In this document: one piece after another, positions 33,299-41,553 of the stretch
Layout: each line of letters starts with the position of its first letter
How positions within the stretch are numbered: the first letter of the stretch is position 1
Translations under genes and position numbers: made by a program
From: Bacteroidales bacterium UBA3709
GTDB taxonomy: Bacteria > Bacteroidota > Bacteroidia > Bacteroidales > UBA932
Length of the DNA stretch: 64,000 nucleotides
Reading direction: 5' to 3'
NCBI GenBank assembly: GCA_002372015.1
Contig: DFIA01000008.1
Coordinates: 1-64,000 of the forward strand
Notes under the pieces: model-generated
Seen by the model: only the letters and a program-made list of their open reading frames with translations
Databases searched by the model: none
What the model was told of the DNA's origin: nothing

Positions 33299-34285
33299 AT
33301 GAAGAAAATATATCCACTTCTATTTAGTGCGGAATGTGCACCGGACAGCAAAGTAGAAAACGGTTTTCTCAAAGACAATACCTTGGATGAGGTGATAGAA
33401 ACTTATATGGGCAATTTGTTAGGCGATTCTGTGTTCCGATATTTCAGAGGAAATTTGCCGGTTTGTGCACGAATTGTCTCGCAGCGCAAAAGGGGATCTA
33501 TAATAGTATCTCCGGATAATCAGGTGGCAATGAGCAGATACGGCTGCTGGGGCAAGGAACGAGTAATCTATATATTGGGAGCTAAAAAAGAATCTTCTAT
33601 CTATATAGGTTTTCAGAAAAATATATCAGCTTCAGATATTTATGAGCGTTGTATGGCTGGAAATATACTCGAAGCCATGAACGAGATAGAGCCGGAGGAA
33701 GGAGAAACTTTCTACATAGAAGCCGGAGTGCCTTTTTGTATAGGGGCTGGCGTGGAGTATGCAGAAATATCGCAGAACTCACCTGCAGACTTTGAAATTC
33801 AGAAGTTAGAAGACTTGATAGAAGTTTTAGACTATATAAATATAGGCGCATATCTGCCACAGTATGTAGCTCCGGAAGAAACTATGTTCAGAGTGGAACG
33901 AGTGGCAATAACCAAGCCACAGAATATAGCCCCTGATGAGGCCGAAAGTTTTATGCTGTTTATAAACTTAGATTCTCCTTTGTGTGTGCAAGCCAAAGAT
34001 ATAAGACATTCCGCAGTAGATTCTGAAAATAGCGTGGTAATGCAAAAAAATGAGTTGTTGCTTGTACCTCACGACATATCGTCTCTGACCATATCTCCTG
34101 AAAAAGGTAGCGAAGGTGTGGCTTTTCTGCGAGTTTATTTGCAGGATATTCCACAGTTAGATACATCGGCCCTTAAAGACGAAGATGAGCAAGTATCTGA
34201 ACATCACCACAAAGGAGGATGCGATTGTGGGCATACTCATGGCGATGAGTGCGATTGCGGGCATGAACATACTCATTTAAGTTGA
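33299..34285 (+). CDS. Degenerate phosphomannose-isomerase-like cupin with Cys/His-rich tail
   Basis: The central and C-terminal parts recall class I mannose-6-phosphate isomerases: YIEAGVPFCIGAGVEYAEISQNSPADFEI (about residues 140-168) matches the family's PAGxxHAIGxGxxxxEIQxxSD region. The expected zinc ligands are not obvious: the QVHPD segment appears as VSPDNQVA, and the His of the AH-I pair is replaced (PFCIG). The protein ends in a 28-residue tail, HHHKGGCDCGHTHGDECDCGHEHTH, with two CDCGH units and many His. It is probably not an active isomerase; metal binding by the tail is inferred. It lies 12 bases after the CPBP gene and 34 before the Hsp15-like gene. Confidence 0.7.
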   Translation: MKKIYPLLFSAECAPDSKVENGFLKDNTLDEVIETYMGNLLGDSVFRYFRGNLPVCARIVSQRKRGSIIVSPDNQVAMSRYGCWGKERVIYILGAKKESSIYIGFQKNISASDIYERCMAGNILEAMNEIEPEEGETFYIEAGVPFCIGAGVEYAEISQNSPADFEIQKLEDLIEVLDYINIGAYLPQYVAPEETMFRVERVAITKPQNIAPDEAESFMLFINLDSPLCVQAKDIRHSAVDSENSVVMQKNELLLVPHDISSLTISPEKGSEGVAFLRVYLQDIPQLDTSALKDEDEQVSEHHHKGGCDCGHTHGDECDCGHEHTHLS

Positions 34286-34319
34286 TACAGAGTGTTATTA
34301 AGCCTTTTAGATACGTTTT

Positions 34320-34697
34320 ATGGAAAGCATAAGGATAGACAAGTTTTTGTGGGCAATAAGGGTTTTTAAAACCCGTTCAGATGCAGCAGAGGCTTGTCGT
34401 AGCGGAAAGGTATGTGTAAACGGCTACGTGGTAAAGTCTGCTAAAGAAGTAAAGAAGGGCGATACCATAACAGTTAGAAAGGGGGCGGTACACTATAGCT
34501 ACATAGTGATTGAGCCTATAGATAAAAGACAGGGAGCCAAGCTTGTAAATATGTATGCCACAGATATAACTCCACAGGCGGAATTAGACAAGCTGGCAGC
34601 ACCGGTAGAGACTATATTTCTTAAAAGAGAGAGAGGCAGCGGCCGCCCTACAAAGAAGGAACGGCGCAACTTAGACAATCTCTTGTTCGGGTCTTAA
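34320..34697 (+). CDS. S4-domain RNA-binding protein, Hsp15-like
   Basis: The N-terminal 65 residues form an S4 domain (RIDKFLWAIRVFKTRSDAAEACRSGKVCVNGYVVKSAKEVKKGDTITV). The basic C-terminus, ending RERGSGRPTKKERRNLDNL, is as in Hsp15/HslR. Hsp15 binds free 50S subunits carrying peptidyl-tRNA and helps recycle them. At 125 residues the length matches. It ends overlapping the purB stop on the opposite strand by 4 bases. Confidence 0.9.
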   Translation: MESIRIDKFLWAIRVFKTRSDAAEACRSGKVCVNGYVVKSAKEVKKGDTITVRKGAVHYSYIVIEPIDKRQGAKLVNMYATDITPQAELDKLAAPVETIFLKRERGSGRPTKKERRNLDNLLFGS

Positions 34698-36049
34698 ACT
34701 CCCGTATAGTTTTGAGGGGTAACTGCCAACATTTCTTTTTTTACACTCTCTTTTACTTTGAGTGTTTTTATAAACTCGGCAAGACTCTCTTTAGTTACTT
34801 TTGAATTTACTCTTGTGAGCTCTTTCAGAGTTTCGTATGGGTGCGGATAACCCTCTCTTCTTAGTATGGTTTGCAGAGCTTCTGCTACTACAGCCCAGTT
34901 GTCTTCCAAATCTGAGTTCAGCTTTTCTTTATTGAGAATTAGTTTGCCTAAACCTTTATGCAAAGACTTTAATGCAATAATAGTGTGGGCAATAGGTACT
35001 CCTATGTTGCGGAGAACAGTAGAGTCTGTAAGATCTCTTTGCATTCTGGAAACCGGCAGTTTTGCACTCAGGTGTTCAAATATGGCATTAGCTACCCCAA
35101 GGTTGCCCTCTGCATTTTCAAAGTCTATTGGATTTACCTTATGTGGCATGGCAGAAGAACCAACTTCGCCGGCTTTAATCTTTTGCTTGAAGTATTCCAT
35201 AGAAATGTATGTCCACATATCTCTGCACAAATCTATCAGTATGGTATTTATTCTTTTAAGATTATCAAACAAGGCTGCTAAATTATCGTAGTGCTCTATT
35301 TGAGTGGTGGGGTATGAGCGTGTAAGGCCGAATGCACTCATCTGAAAATCTTTGGCAAACTTGTTCCAGTCTATCTTAGGATAGGCAACTTTATGGGCAT
35401 TCATGCCTCCGGTAGCCCCTCCAAATTTAGATGAATAGGGCACTGTTTTTAGGAGCTTTAGTTGCTTCTCTATTCTTTCTGTAAACACATTCAGTTCTTT
35501 GCCTAAGCGTGTTGGAGAAGCCGGTTGCCCGTGTGTATGGGCCAGCATAGGAACATTCTTCCACTCTTTGGCAAGTTTGCCGAGAGTGCTCACAATCTGC
35601 ACAAGAGCCGGCATATAAACATCCTCCACTCCCTCTTTTAAGCTTAGAGGGGTAGCGGTATTGTTGATATCCTGGCTTGTAAGTCCAAAATGAATAAATT
35701 CGCAGAAACTGCCCAATTTCAGCTTTTGAAATTCTTCTTTAACAAAGTATTCAACAGCCTTTACATCGTGATTGGTTATTTTTTCTATGCTTTTAACTTG
35801 AGCCGCCTGCTCTACGCTAAGGTTTGAGTATATCTTTCTTATTGCAGGTATTTTTGATTTAGGAAAACTCTTGAGTTGCGGTAGCGGTATTTGACATAGG
35901 GCTATAAAATACTCTATTTCAACCCTGACACGGTATTTTATCAGAGCATATTCAGAAAAATAGTTACTAAGAGTTTCTACTTTGTTTTTATATCTTCCAT
36001 CTATGGGAGATACTGCAGTAAGGGCTTGAATTTCTGTATGATTTATCAT
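34694..36049 (-). CDS. purB: Adenylosuccinate lyase
   Basis: PurB removes fumarate from SAICAR and adenylosuccinate in purine synthesis. The lyase-superfamily signature SSAMPHKVNPIDFENAEGN is present (about residues 299-317), as are THGQPASPTRLGKE and the DISGR-type N-terminal DGRYKNKVETLSNYFSEYALI. At 451 residues it is the E. coli-like type. Upstream (36081-36121) lie three TACTATA heptamers and one variant. Confidence 0.95.
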   Translation of the reverse strand: MINHTEIQALTAVSPIDGRYKNKVETLSNYFSEYALIKYRVRVEIEYFIALCQIPLPQLKSFPKSKIPAIRKIYSNLSVEQAAQVKSIEKITNHDVKAVEYFVKEEFQKLKLGSFCEFIHFGLTSQDINNTATPLSLKEGVEDVYMPALVQIVSTLGKLAKEWKNVPMLAHTHGQPASPTRLGKELNVFTERIEKQLKLLKTVPYSSKFGGATGGMNAHKVAYPKIDWNKFAKDFQMSAFGLTRSYPTTQIEHYDNLAALFDNLKRINTILIDLCRDMWTYISMEYFKQKIKAGEVGSSAMPHKVNPIDFENAEGNLGVANAIFEHLSAKLPVSRMQRDLTDSTVLRNIGVPIAHTIIALKSLHKGLGKLILNKEKLNSDLEDNWAVVAEALQTILRREGYPHPYETLKELTRVNSKVTKESLAEFIKTLKVKESVKKEMLAVTPQNYTGV

Positions 36050-36153
36050 AGATAATGTATTTGGTCTTATGCGTTGTGTGTACTATACTGTAAATAATAT
36101 ACTATATGCTACTATACTATTTTTTATCTCTCATATCTTGCTTGGTTTTGGGG

Positions 36154-37014
36154 TTACTTTCCATTTTCCTTTGCCTCAGAAATTTTAGCGTATAGTGTGA
36201 TGGCTTGTACGCCTTCTCTTACATCGTGAACTCTCAGGATATGAGCCCCACGGGTTAAGGCAAACAGGTTTAGCGCGCAAGTGGCCGGCAAACTGTCTTC
36301 CGGAGTAATGGAGAGAGGCTTATATATCATAGATTTTCTGGAAATTCCTACGAGAATCTTTTTTCCTATGCTACTCAGTAAATTTAAATTAGTTAGCAGC
36401 TGATAGTTTTGTTCTACCGTTTTTGCAAAGCCAAAGCCAGGGTCGAGAATCCAATCAGAAATACCTGCTTTCTCTGCTTTCTCTGCAAACTCTTCAAAGT
36501 ATCTTTTTACTTCGGCTACTACTCCGTTGGGGTATTCGGTATGTTGCTGCATAGTATCCGGATTTCCTCTCTTGTGCATTGCAATGTAGCCGAGTCCTAA
36601 ATCTGATACAGTTGTAAGCATCTGTGAGTCGTTTTCAGAGGCGGAAATATCGTTTACAATAAATTTGCCTAAAATTTTATGAGCCTTATATACAATGGAG
36701 TGGCGGAAAGTATCTATAGAAATAACCGGAGTTGTAAGATTTTGCTCTTGTAGTTTTCCGGAAGATATAATTTCTGCAATTCTTTCTAATGGTTTTTGAA
36801 GATACTCCCACTCTTGCTCCTGAGAAACAGGAATGCTGCCGGGCCTTGTAGAGCATGCGCCTATATCGATTATGTCTGCTCCATATAGCAGCATTTTAAG
36901 AAAAGTATTCTCCACATCGTCTGCAGACAGATACCTGCTGGGTCTGTAGAAAGACTCGGCATTTATATTTATGATGCCCATTACTTGTTTATCGGCCAGG
37001 CTATTGTAAACCAT
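36154..37014 (-). CDS. folP: Dihydropteroate synthase
   Basis: This folate enzyme condenses p-aminobenzoate with dihydropterin pyrophosphate. Motifs: VMGIININAESFYR (a variant of the usual GIxNxTPDSF), ADIIDIGACSTRPGS, SIDTFRHSIV, NDISAS, and DPGFGFAKTVEQNYQLL. The LVGISRKSMI sulfonamide-site motif is present. The length of 286 is normal. It is upstream of purB on the same strand (104-base gap) and divergent from the fimbrillin genes. Confidence 0.94.
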   Translation of the reverse strand: MVYNSLADKQVMGIININAESFYRPSRYLSADDVENTFLKMLLYGADIIDIGACSTRPGSIPVSQEQEWEYLQKPLERIAEIISSGKLQEQNLTTPVISIDTFRHSIVYKAHKILGKFIVNDISASENDSQMLTTVSDLGLGYIAMHKRGNPDTMQQHTEYPNGVVAEVKRYFEEFAEKAEKAGISDWILDPGFGFAKTVEQNYQLLTNLNLLSSIGKKILVGISRKSMIYKPLSITPEDSLPATCALNLFALTRGAHILRVHDVREGVQAITLYAKISEAKENGK

Positions 37015-37095
37015 GTTTCAAATATATAATCTGTTTTTTTATGAACAAAAAATGCAAAAGCTGTACAAAAAATTGGAAAAAACAAAAAATGATAC

Positions 37096-37126
37096 TACTT
37101 TTGCTCAATTTATATACTATATAGTA
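37096..37126 (+). promoter_or_regulatory. -7 box and palindrome upstream of the fimbrillin genes
   Basis: TACTTTTG at 37096-37103 matches TAnnTTTG, with an ATTG about 20 bases earlier as a weak -33. The perfect palindrome TACTATATAGTA at 37115-37126 falls just after the predicted transcript start, suggesting an operator. Confidence 0.45.
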
Positions 37127-37176
37127 GTTTTTGGTCTGTAGAAAACGACTTTAAAGTTATGAAAAAAACATTTATC

Positions 37177-37246
37177 TCATGCAACTTTTCTTGCCACAAC
37201 AAAGACAGGCAACTCCCTCTTTGCTCTTTTGGCTTAATGAAAAGAG
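37177..37246. repeat. Palindromic intergenic repeat, variant copy overlapping a start codon
   Basis: Variant of the family at 11.8 and 19 kb: CATGCAACTTTTCTTGCCA ... CTCTTTGCTCTTTTGGCTTAATG followed by AAAAG. The ATG of the first fimbrillin gene (37237) lies in its right arm. Confidence 0.6.
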
Positions 37247-38448
37247 GCGTTAAAAATTTATTAGCTTTATTGTTAATCTTTACTCTGCTGTGGAGTTGCA
37301 GTAGTAAAAAGAGCATAATAGACGGCCCGATGGGTTCCGGCCGATCGGTTATTTTTACCGCTGGTGGCGGCAATGCTGCCGTAAGCGCATCTGGCTCAGA
37401 ACATTCTTCGCTTGTTACCTCTCCGAATTCACTGAGTAGCAATACTTGGTATAGCGGAAAGTTAGTAGGAGGTGATTCTAAGAAAGAGCGTATAGACTGG
37501 GTTGTTAATGATGAAATTTTGGTAGCCTGCCAGGAGTGTGAAGGGGCACTGAAGTCATATAGGTATAAAGTAAACAAAGTAACTCCGGATAATGCCAGAT
37601 CTATAGCAACGCTTGTGCAGTATGATGGGGGTAATGGCTTACAGTGGGGTACAGGAAAGCATAACTTTTATGCTATTTATCCTTCTCCGGCTACAAGTGG
37701 CGATCCTGCGGTAAATCTTGAACTAACCACAGCGGCGGGGGCTAATACAGGTTGCAAGGTAACAGCGGTAATACCCCCAACCCAAACATTAACTATGCAG
37801 AAAGATACCTTACGCCCCGATATGAAATATGCTTATATGTATGCAACTACGAGTGCAAGCCCAACAGGGCCTGTTAGTTTGGCATTTTCTCCAATAGTAA
37901 CCACATTCCAGTTTTCTGTAAAACCAGACAAGGATACAAAGGTAAGTAAGGCTACCTTGTATTCCGAGGAATGTGCTCTGTCTGGCACATTTACAGGAAC
38001 AGTTACTGTAACAGGCGGCCAAGTGAAGGCAATGACATACGATGTGCCGGTTAAAACGAGTGAGAATAATAAAGTTACCGTAGATTTGAGTAACATAGAG
38101 CTTGCGGCAGCAGACAACTTGGTTTTTACCATACTTACACTGCCTGCAAGTAAGATCGGTAGCATACAGGAAAAACTTACCAAGATGGTGATTGAGTTTG
38201 AACTCAAAGATGCAACCGACAACGATTATGCCTATACTAAAGCCTTGCATCTTAAAAAGAACAACGCTTATATAGAATTTACCGGCCGTAAGAAATATCT
38301 TATCAGCGGTATAACTCTTCCTGTTCAGAAGTTTCCTATTACTATAAAGGAAATTACGGTAGGAAATTTTGAACAGACTATGTCGGATGCCGGTTTTGGC
38401 GACATTACCGTGGAAGATTTTAACCCAGACGACTTAGGCTCGTACTAA
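37237..38448 (+). CDS. Fimbrillin-family (Mfa-like) lipoprotein 1
   Basis: From ATG 37237 the first 21 residues are a lipoprotein signal ending LLWSC. The frame is also open from 37159, but those codons come from the palindromic repeat and would precede the signal peptide. The mature protein (about 380 residues) resembles fimbrillin/Mfa-like shaft or anchor subunits: KHNFYAIYPSPA, then a long stretch of small-residue beta strands. Such proteins are secreted as lipoproteins and polymerised on the surface after proteolysis. It is the first of three same-strand genes, 36 and 12 bases apart, with a -7 box upstream. Confidence 0.75.
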   Translation: MKRGVKNLLALLLIFTLLWSCSSKKSIIDGPMGSGRSVIFTAGGGNAAVSASGSEHSSLVTSPNSLSSNTWYSGKLVGGDSKKERIDWVVNDEILVACQECEGALKSYRYKVNKVTPDNARSIATLVQYDGGNGLQWGTGKHNFYAIYPSPATSGDPAVNLELTTAAGANTGCKVTAVIPPTQTLTMQKDTLRPDMKYAYMYATTSASPTGPVSLAFSPIVTTFQFSVKPDKDTKVSKATLYSEECALSGTFTGTVTVTGGQVKAMTYDVPVKTSENNKVTVDLSNIELAAADNLVFTILTLPASKIGSIQEKLTKMVIEFELKDATDNDYAYTKALHLKKNNAYIEFTGRKKYLISGITLPVQKFPITIKEITVGNFEQTMSDAGFGDITVEDFNPDDLGSY

Positions 38449-38484
38449 AGCAACACTATATGCACAAATATTATTGGAAAGGAT

Positions 38485-41400
38485 ATGAAAAACATATATG
38501 CTAAATCAAAGAAATACAGCGTGCCTTTCTTGGCAGCAGTTCTGTTTTCTGTGTTTGTGGTTTCCTGCAACCATGATATAGATCCTACCGGTATAGATTC
38601 TGAAAGCGGCATAGCGTTTAAGGTAGATGTTGCTGATATTTCGGGAGAAACAGCAGGTGTTAAAGCCGGAGGGAGTGTGTCTTTGGCAACTTCTCAGTAT
38701 ATCAGCACCATAGGAAAAGATTCTATATTTCTGAGCACTTTACAGTCGGATTTGCAAGACGGGCTCAGGAATGAGGTGCCGGATACTAAGGTAACTCCTT
38801 ATAAAAATACCATCGGCCAAACAGGCTCGTTTGGTTTTATAGCCTATACTTACGCAACTTCAGGGGCGGAGCTTACTGCGTGGAAGAGATTCTGTGCGCC
38901 TACCGAGGCAAAGTATGTAACAGCCAAAAAATATTGGGAACCTACAACCAAGATGTACTGGCCTCTCAAGGGCGAATATATTCGCTTCTTTGCATACGCT
39001 CCGTATAAAGATGGTGCCGGTAATCTGATTAGTGTGGCATCCGCTGATGCACAGATGCCTAAGATATCTATAACGGTTAACTCGGAGGTATCGGATCAGG
39101 CAGATTTGCTTGTGGCAGATTCTCAGGAGTTTAAAGATAATTCCTCAAATACTGTAAGAAATGCGATTAATGTGGAGTTTTCGCACATGATGACAGGCAT
39201 TGCTTTTAAGGCAAAAAAGAGTCTTGGCATTAAGTCTATAGAAGTAAGTGGTGTGTATGACAAGGCAGATCTTCAGCTTGCCGCAAAAGCAAAAGATGCA
39301 GAATGGAGTGGACTTACCAAGTTAGATAACAGATATACCCTAACAAATCTTACAGGAACGGAAGAAGGAGATTATATAATTTACGATGAGGCATTTACAT
39401 TGATGATGATACCTCAAAGCCTTCCGAACAACCCCGCTAACAACGAGAACGGTGCCAAGATAGTTGCTACTCTCGGCGATGACTCCAAAATAGAATGCAG
39501 TTTGGCTGGTCATATATGGGAACGCAATAAACTTGTTACTTATATTATCAGCGATGAGCCTGTATCGCCTCGTAGCTATTATCTACAGCCGCTGACGGAT
39601 GCGCAGAGGGAGCAAATAATACCTACAGACGATCAACCGCATACGGTAAACATTGATTTGAATAGCTATTGGGATGGCGATTCAAAGCTGCCGATTGATT
39701 GTTATGTTTTATATGCAGAGGCAGAATATGGCCCTTTCTATCACTACAATAATATACCAAGTACCTCAAAAATCAAGAAAATGATAGAAGCTCCTGCTAC
39801 CGTATCTGCAACAGGTACATTGTATAACATTTCTATACCTATCAAAGCAAATGCGGTGAAAAGTGAAGGAACTTCTCAAAGAAAGCAGCGTAAAAGTGAA
39901 TTAGAAGGCAGGGGAGAGCTCTCTAATATAGACCTTTCTATGTGGGACTTTACTATTGCACCGTATGGTAACAGCAGAACTACGCCTTGCACGGCTAATT
40001 CCTATGTAATACGCCAAAAAGGTACTTATATGCTACCATGTGTTTATGGAAATGCCATAGGAGGGCCAACTGCTGAAGCCACCGATTACAGCAACTACGA
40101 CAATGTAGAGGCCTATAGACCGAATGGAGGTGTGCTTCCGAGTAGCTCCGATCCCGAGTTCGGCCCCAACAAATTTCTTGTTAATTTCAAGAATTCTTTT
40201 GGCGGTAATATAAAAAATCCGTTTTTACACCTTGATGAAAATGTTATGGATGGCCTATCTGTAGATTTGTCTTCTCCTATAAGCCGAACTAAATCGGAGG
40301 CCGCAGTTGCTGAGTTTAAAAATAACTATGAGGCTGTTTTAGTGTGGTGCGATTTAGACCCGGACGATGTAGAATCAACCAATTTTCTTACGGTGGAACA
40401 GAATATAGCAGAAGCACCCCTTAAGGGTAGTAGCGATTTGGGAAATATTCCGTTTGTTAAGTTTACTGTGGGTAGCGGAATACAAGAAGCAAACATTGTT
40501 ATTGCTGTAAGAAGGAAATCAGACCAAATGATAGTTTGGAGCTGGCATATATGGGTAACGGCAGAAAGCAATCTCACGCCATTAGAAGTAGAGGATTACA
40601 ATTACATGCATAACTTGCCAGGCGGCAATATAAACAAATTTCTTCCGGTGCCACTCGGATGGAATGCGGAGGAAAATGTTGAATACTATCCGGAAAGAGA
40701 AATATTCTGTAAGATTGTTCAAAAGGGGAGCTTAAAAACATCTGCCTTAATCAGAATTTTTCAGGCTCATCAGATAGACAGAGGAGATTTGGGCGGAAGT
40801 TCTACTTTTTATCAGTGGGGCAGAAAAGATCCTATGATACCTAACAGGGTATCTTTCAGTACTGTTATTGTAGAAGGGAGTCTTACCAAACATGCCTATC
40901 TTAAAAAAATAACTACAGATTTATATGATAAAAATGAGATAGTAGCATCTGACTATGGTTCAATGTTAACGATAACTCCTTCAAGTTCAGATGACTTATT
41001 ATGCAAGTCTATACAATATCCGTATCAGTTTATAATTTACGGAGGTAATTGGGCAACATACAGGAACTTGTGGGATGCAGGGCAAACAGAAAAAGATGAA
41101 GACAGAGAGCCGATAAAAACGGTGTACGATCCTTGTCCTCCCGGATTTAAGGTTCCAAGGAAAAGTTGTTTTACGGGTTTTTCTCTCAGAGGTAACTTTA
41201 CGAGTGAAGATAGGATATACCTCCAGTCTGATATGGGAGAAGATGGTTATTACTATAAGGCGGCTAAGGCTGTAGGGGTTTATTGCAAAAAAGGCGCTTC
41301 AGACAGAACAGGTATTTTGATGTATGCTCAAGCGTATTATGGCAGCGATGGGGCTTTTTTGGGAGATAGAGGCCAGATTGGTTGGTATTGGACTTCCTGC

Positions 41401-41541
41401 AAAAGCAATGATAATGCAGGTAATGCCATGAGTATTAATATTAATCCTGCAACTGCAACGGCCGAGTGGCCTTTTGCAAAGATTTATTGGTCAGGAGGTT
41501 GTGTTTACGGGCGTTCTCTTATGCCGGTTAAAGATGAATAA
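38485..41541 (+). CDS. Fimbrillin-like lipoprotein 2 with C-terminal FISUMP-type domain
   Basis: The lipoprotein signal ends VVSC (C28). The N-terminal half matches the Mfa/fimbrillin pattern: TKVTPYKNTIGQTGSFGFIAYTYA, IRFFAYAPYKDGAGN, VEFSHMMTGIAFKAK and KSIEVSGVYDKADL. The C-terminal quarter has the features of FISUMP-like tip domains: FYQWGRKDP, VYDPCPPGFKVPRKS, GWYWTSCKSND. The central part shares the WSWHIWVTA segment with its neighbour. At 1018 residues it is long for a shaft subunit, which fits a tip or adhesive protein. It is homologous to the next gene. Confidence 0.8.
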   Translation: MKNIYAKSKKYSVPFLAAVLFSVFVVSCNHDIDPTGIDSESGIAFKVDVADISGETAGVKAGGSVSLATSQYISTIGKDSIFLSTLQSDLQDGLRNEVPDTKVTPYKNTIGQTGSFGFIAYTYATSGAELTAWKRFCAPTEAKYVTAKKYWEPTTKMYWPLKGEYIRFFAYAPYKDGAGNLISVASADAQMPKISITVNSEVSDQADLLVADSQEFKDNSSNTVRNAINVEFSHMMTGIAFKAKKSLGIKSIEVSGVYDKADLQLAAKAKDAEWSGLTKLDNRYTLTNLTGTEEGDYIIYDEAFTLMMIPQSLPNNPANNENGAKIVATLGDDSKIECSLAGHIWERNKLVTYIISDEPVSPRSYYLQPLTDAQREQIIPTDDQPHTVNIDLNSYWDGDSKLPIDCYVLYAEAEYGPFYHYNNIPSTSKIKKMIEAPATVSATGTLYNISIPIKANAVKSEGTSQRKQRKSELEGRGELSNIDLSMWDFTIAPYGNSRTTPCTANSYVIRQKGTYMLPCVYGNAIGGPTAEATDYSNYDNVEAYRPNGGVLPSSSDPEFGPNKFLVNFKNSFGGNIKNPFLHLDENVMDGLSVDLSSPISRTKSEAAVAEFKNNYEAVLVWCDLDPDDVESTNFLTVEQNIAEAPLKGSSDLGNIPFVKFTVGSGIQEANIVIAVRRKSDQMIVWSWHIWVTAESNLTPLEVEDYNYMHNLPGGNINKFLPVPLGWNAEENVEYYPEREIFCKIVQKGSLKTSALIRIFQAHQIDRGDLGGSSTFYQWGRKDPMIPNRVSFSTVIVEGSLTKHAYLKKITTDLYDKNEIVASDYGSMLTITPSSSDDLLCKSIQYPYQFIIYGGNWATYRNLWDAGQTEKDEDREPIKTVYDPCPPGFKVPRKSCFTGFSLRGNFTSEDRIYLQSDMGEDGYYYKAAKAVGVYCKKGASDRTGILMYAQAYYGSDGAFLGDRGQIGWYWTSCKSNDNAGNAMSININPATATAEWPFAKIYWSGGCVYGRSLMPVKDE

Positions 41542-41553
41542 AAAACGTTAGAA

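Noticed and set aside
37021..37158. Invertible promoter (phase variation) ahead of the fimbrillin genes
   Set aside because: No flanking inverted repeats of useful length and no invertase gene in the window; only a short 12-bp palindrome.
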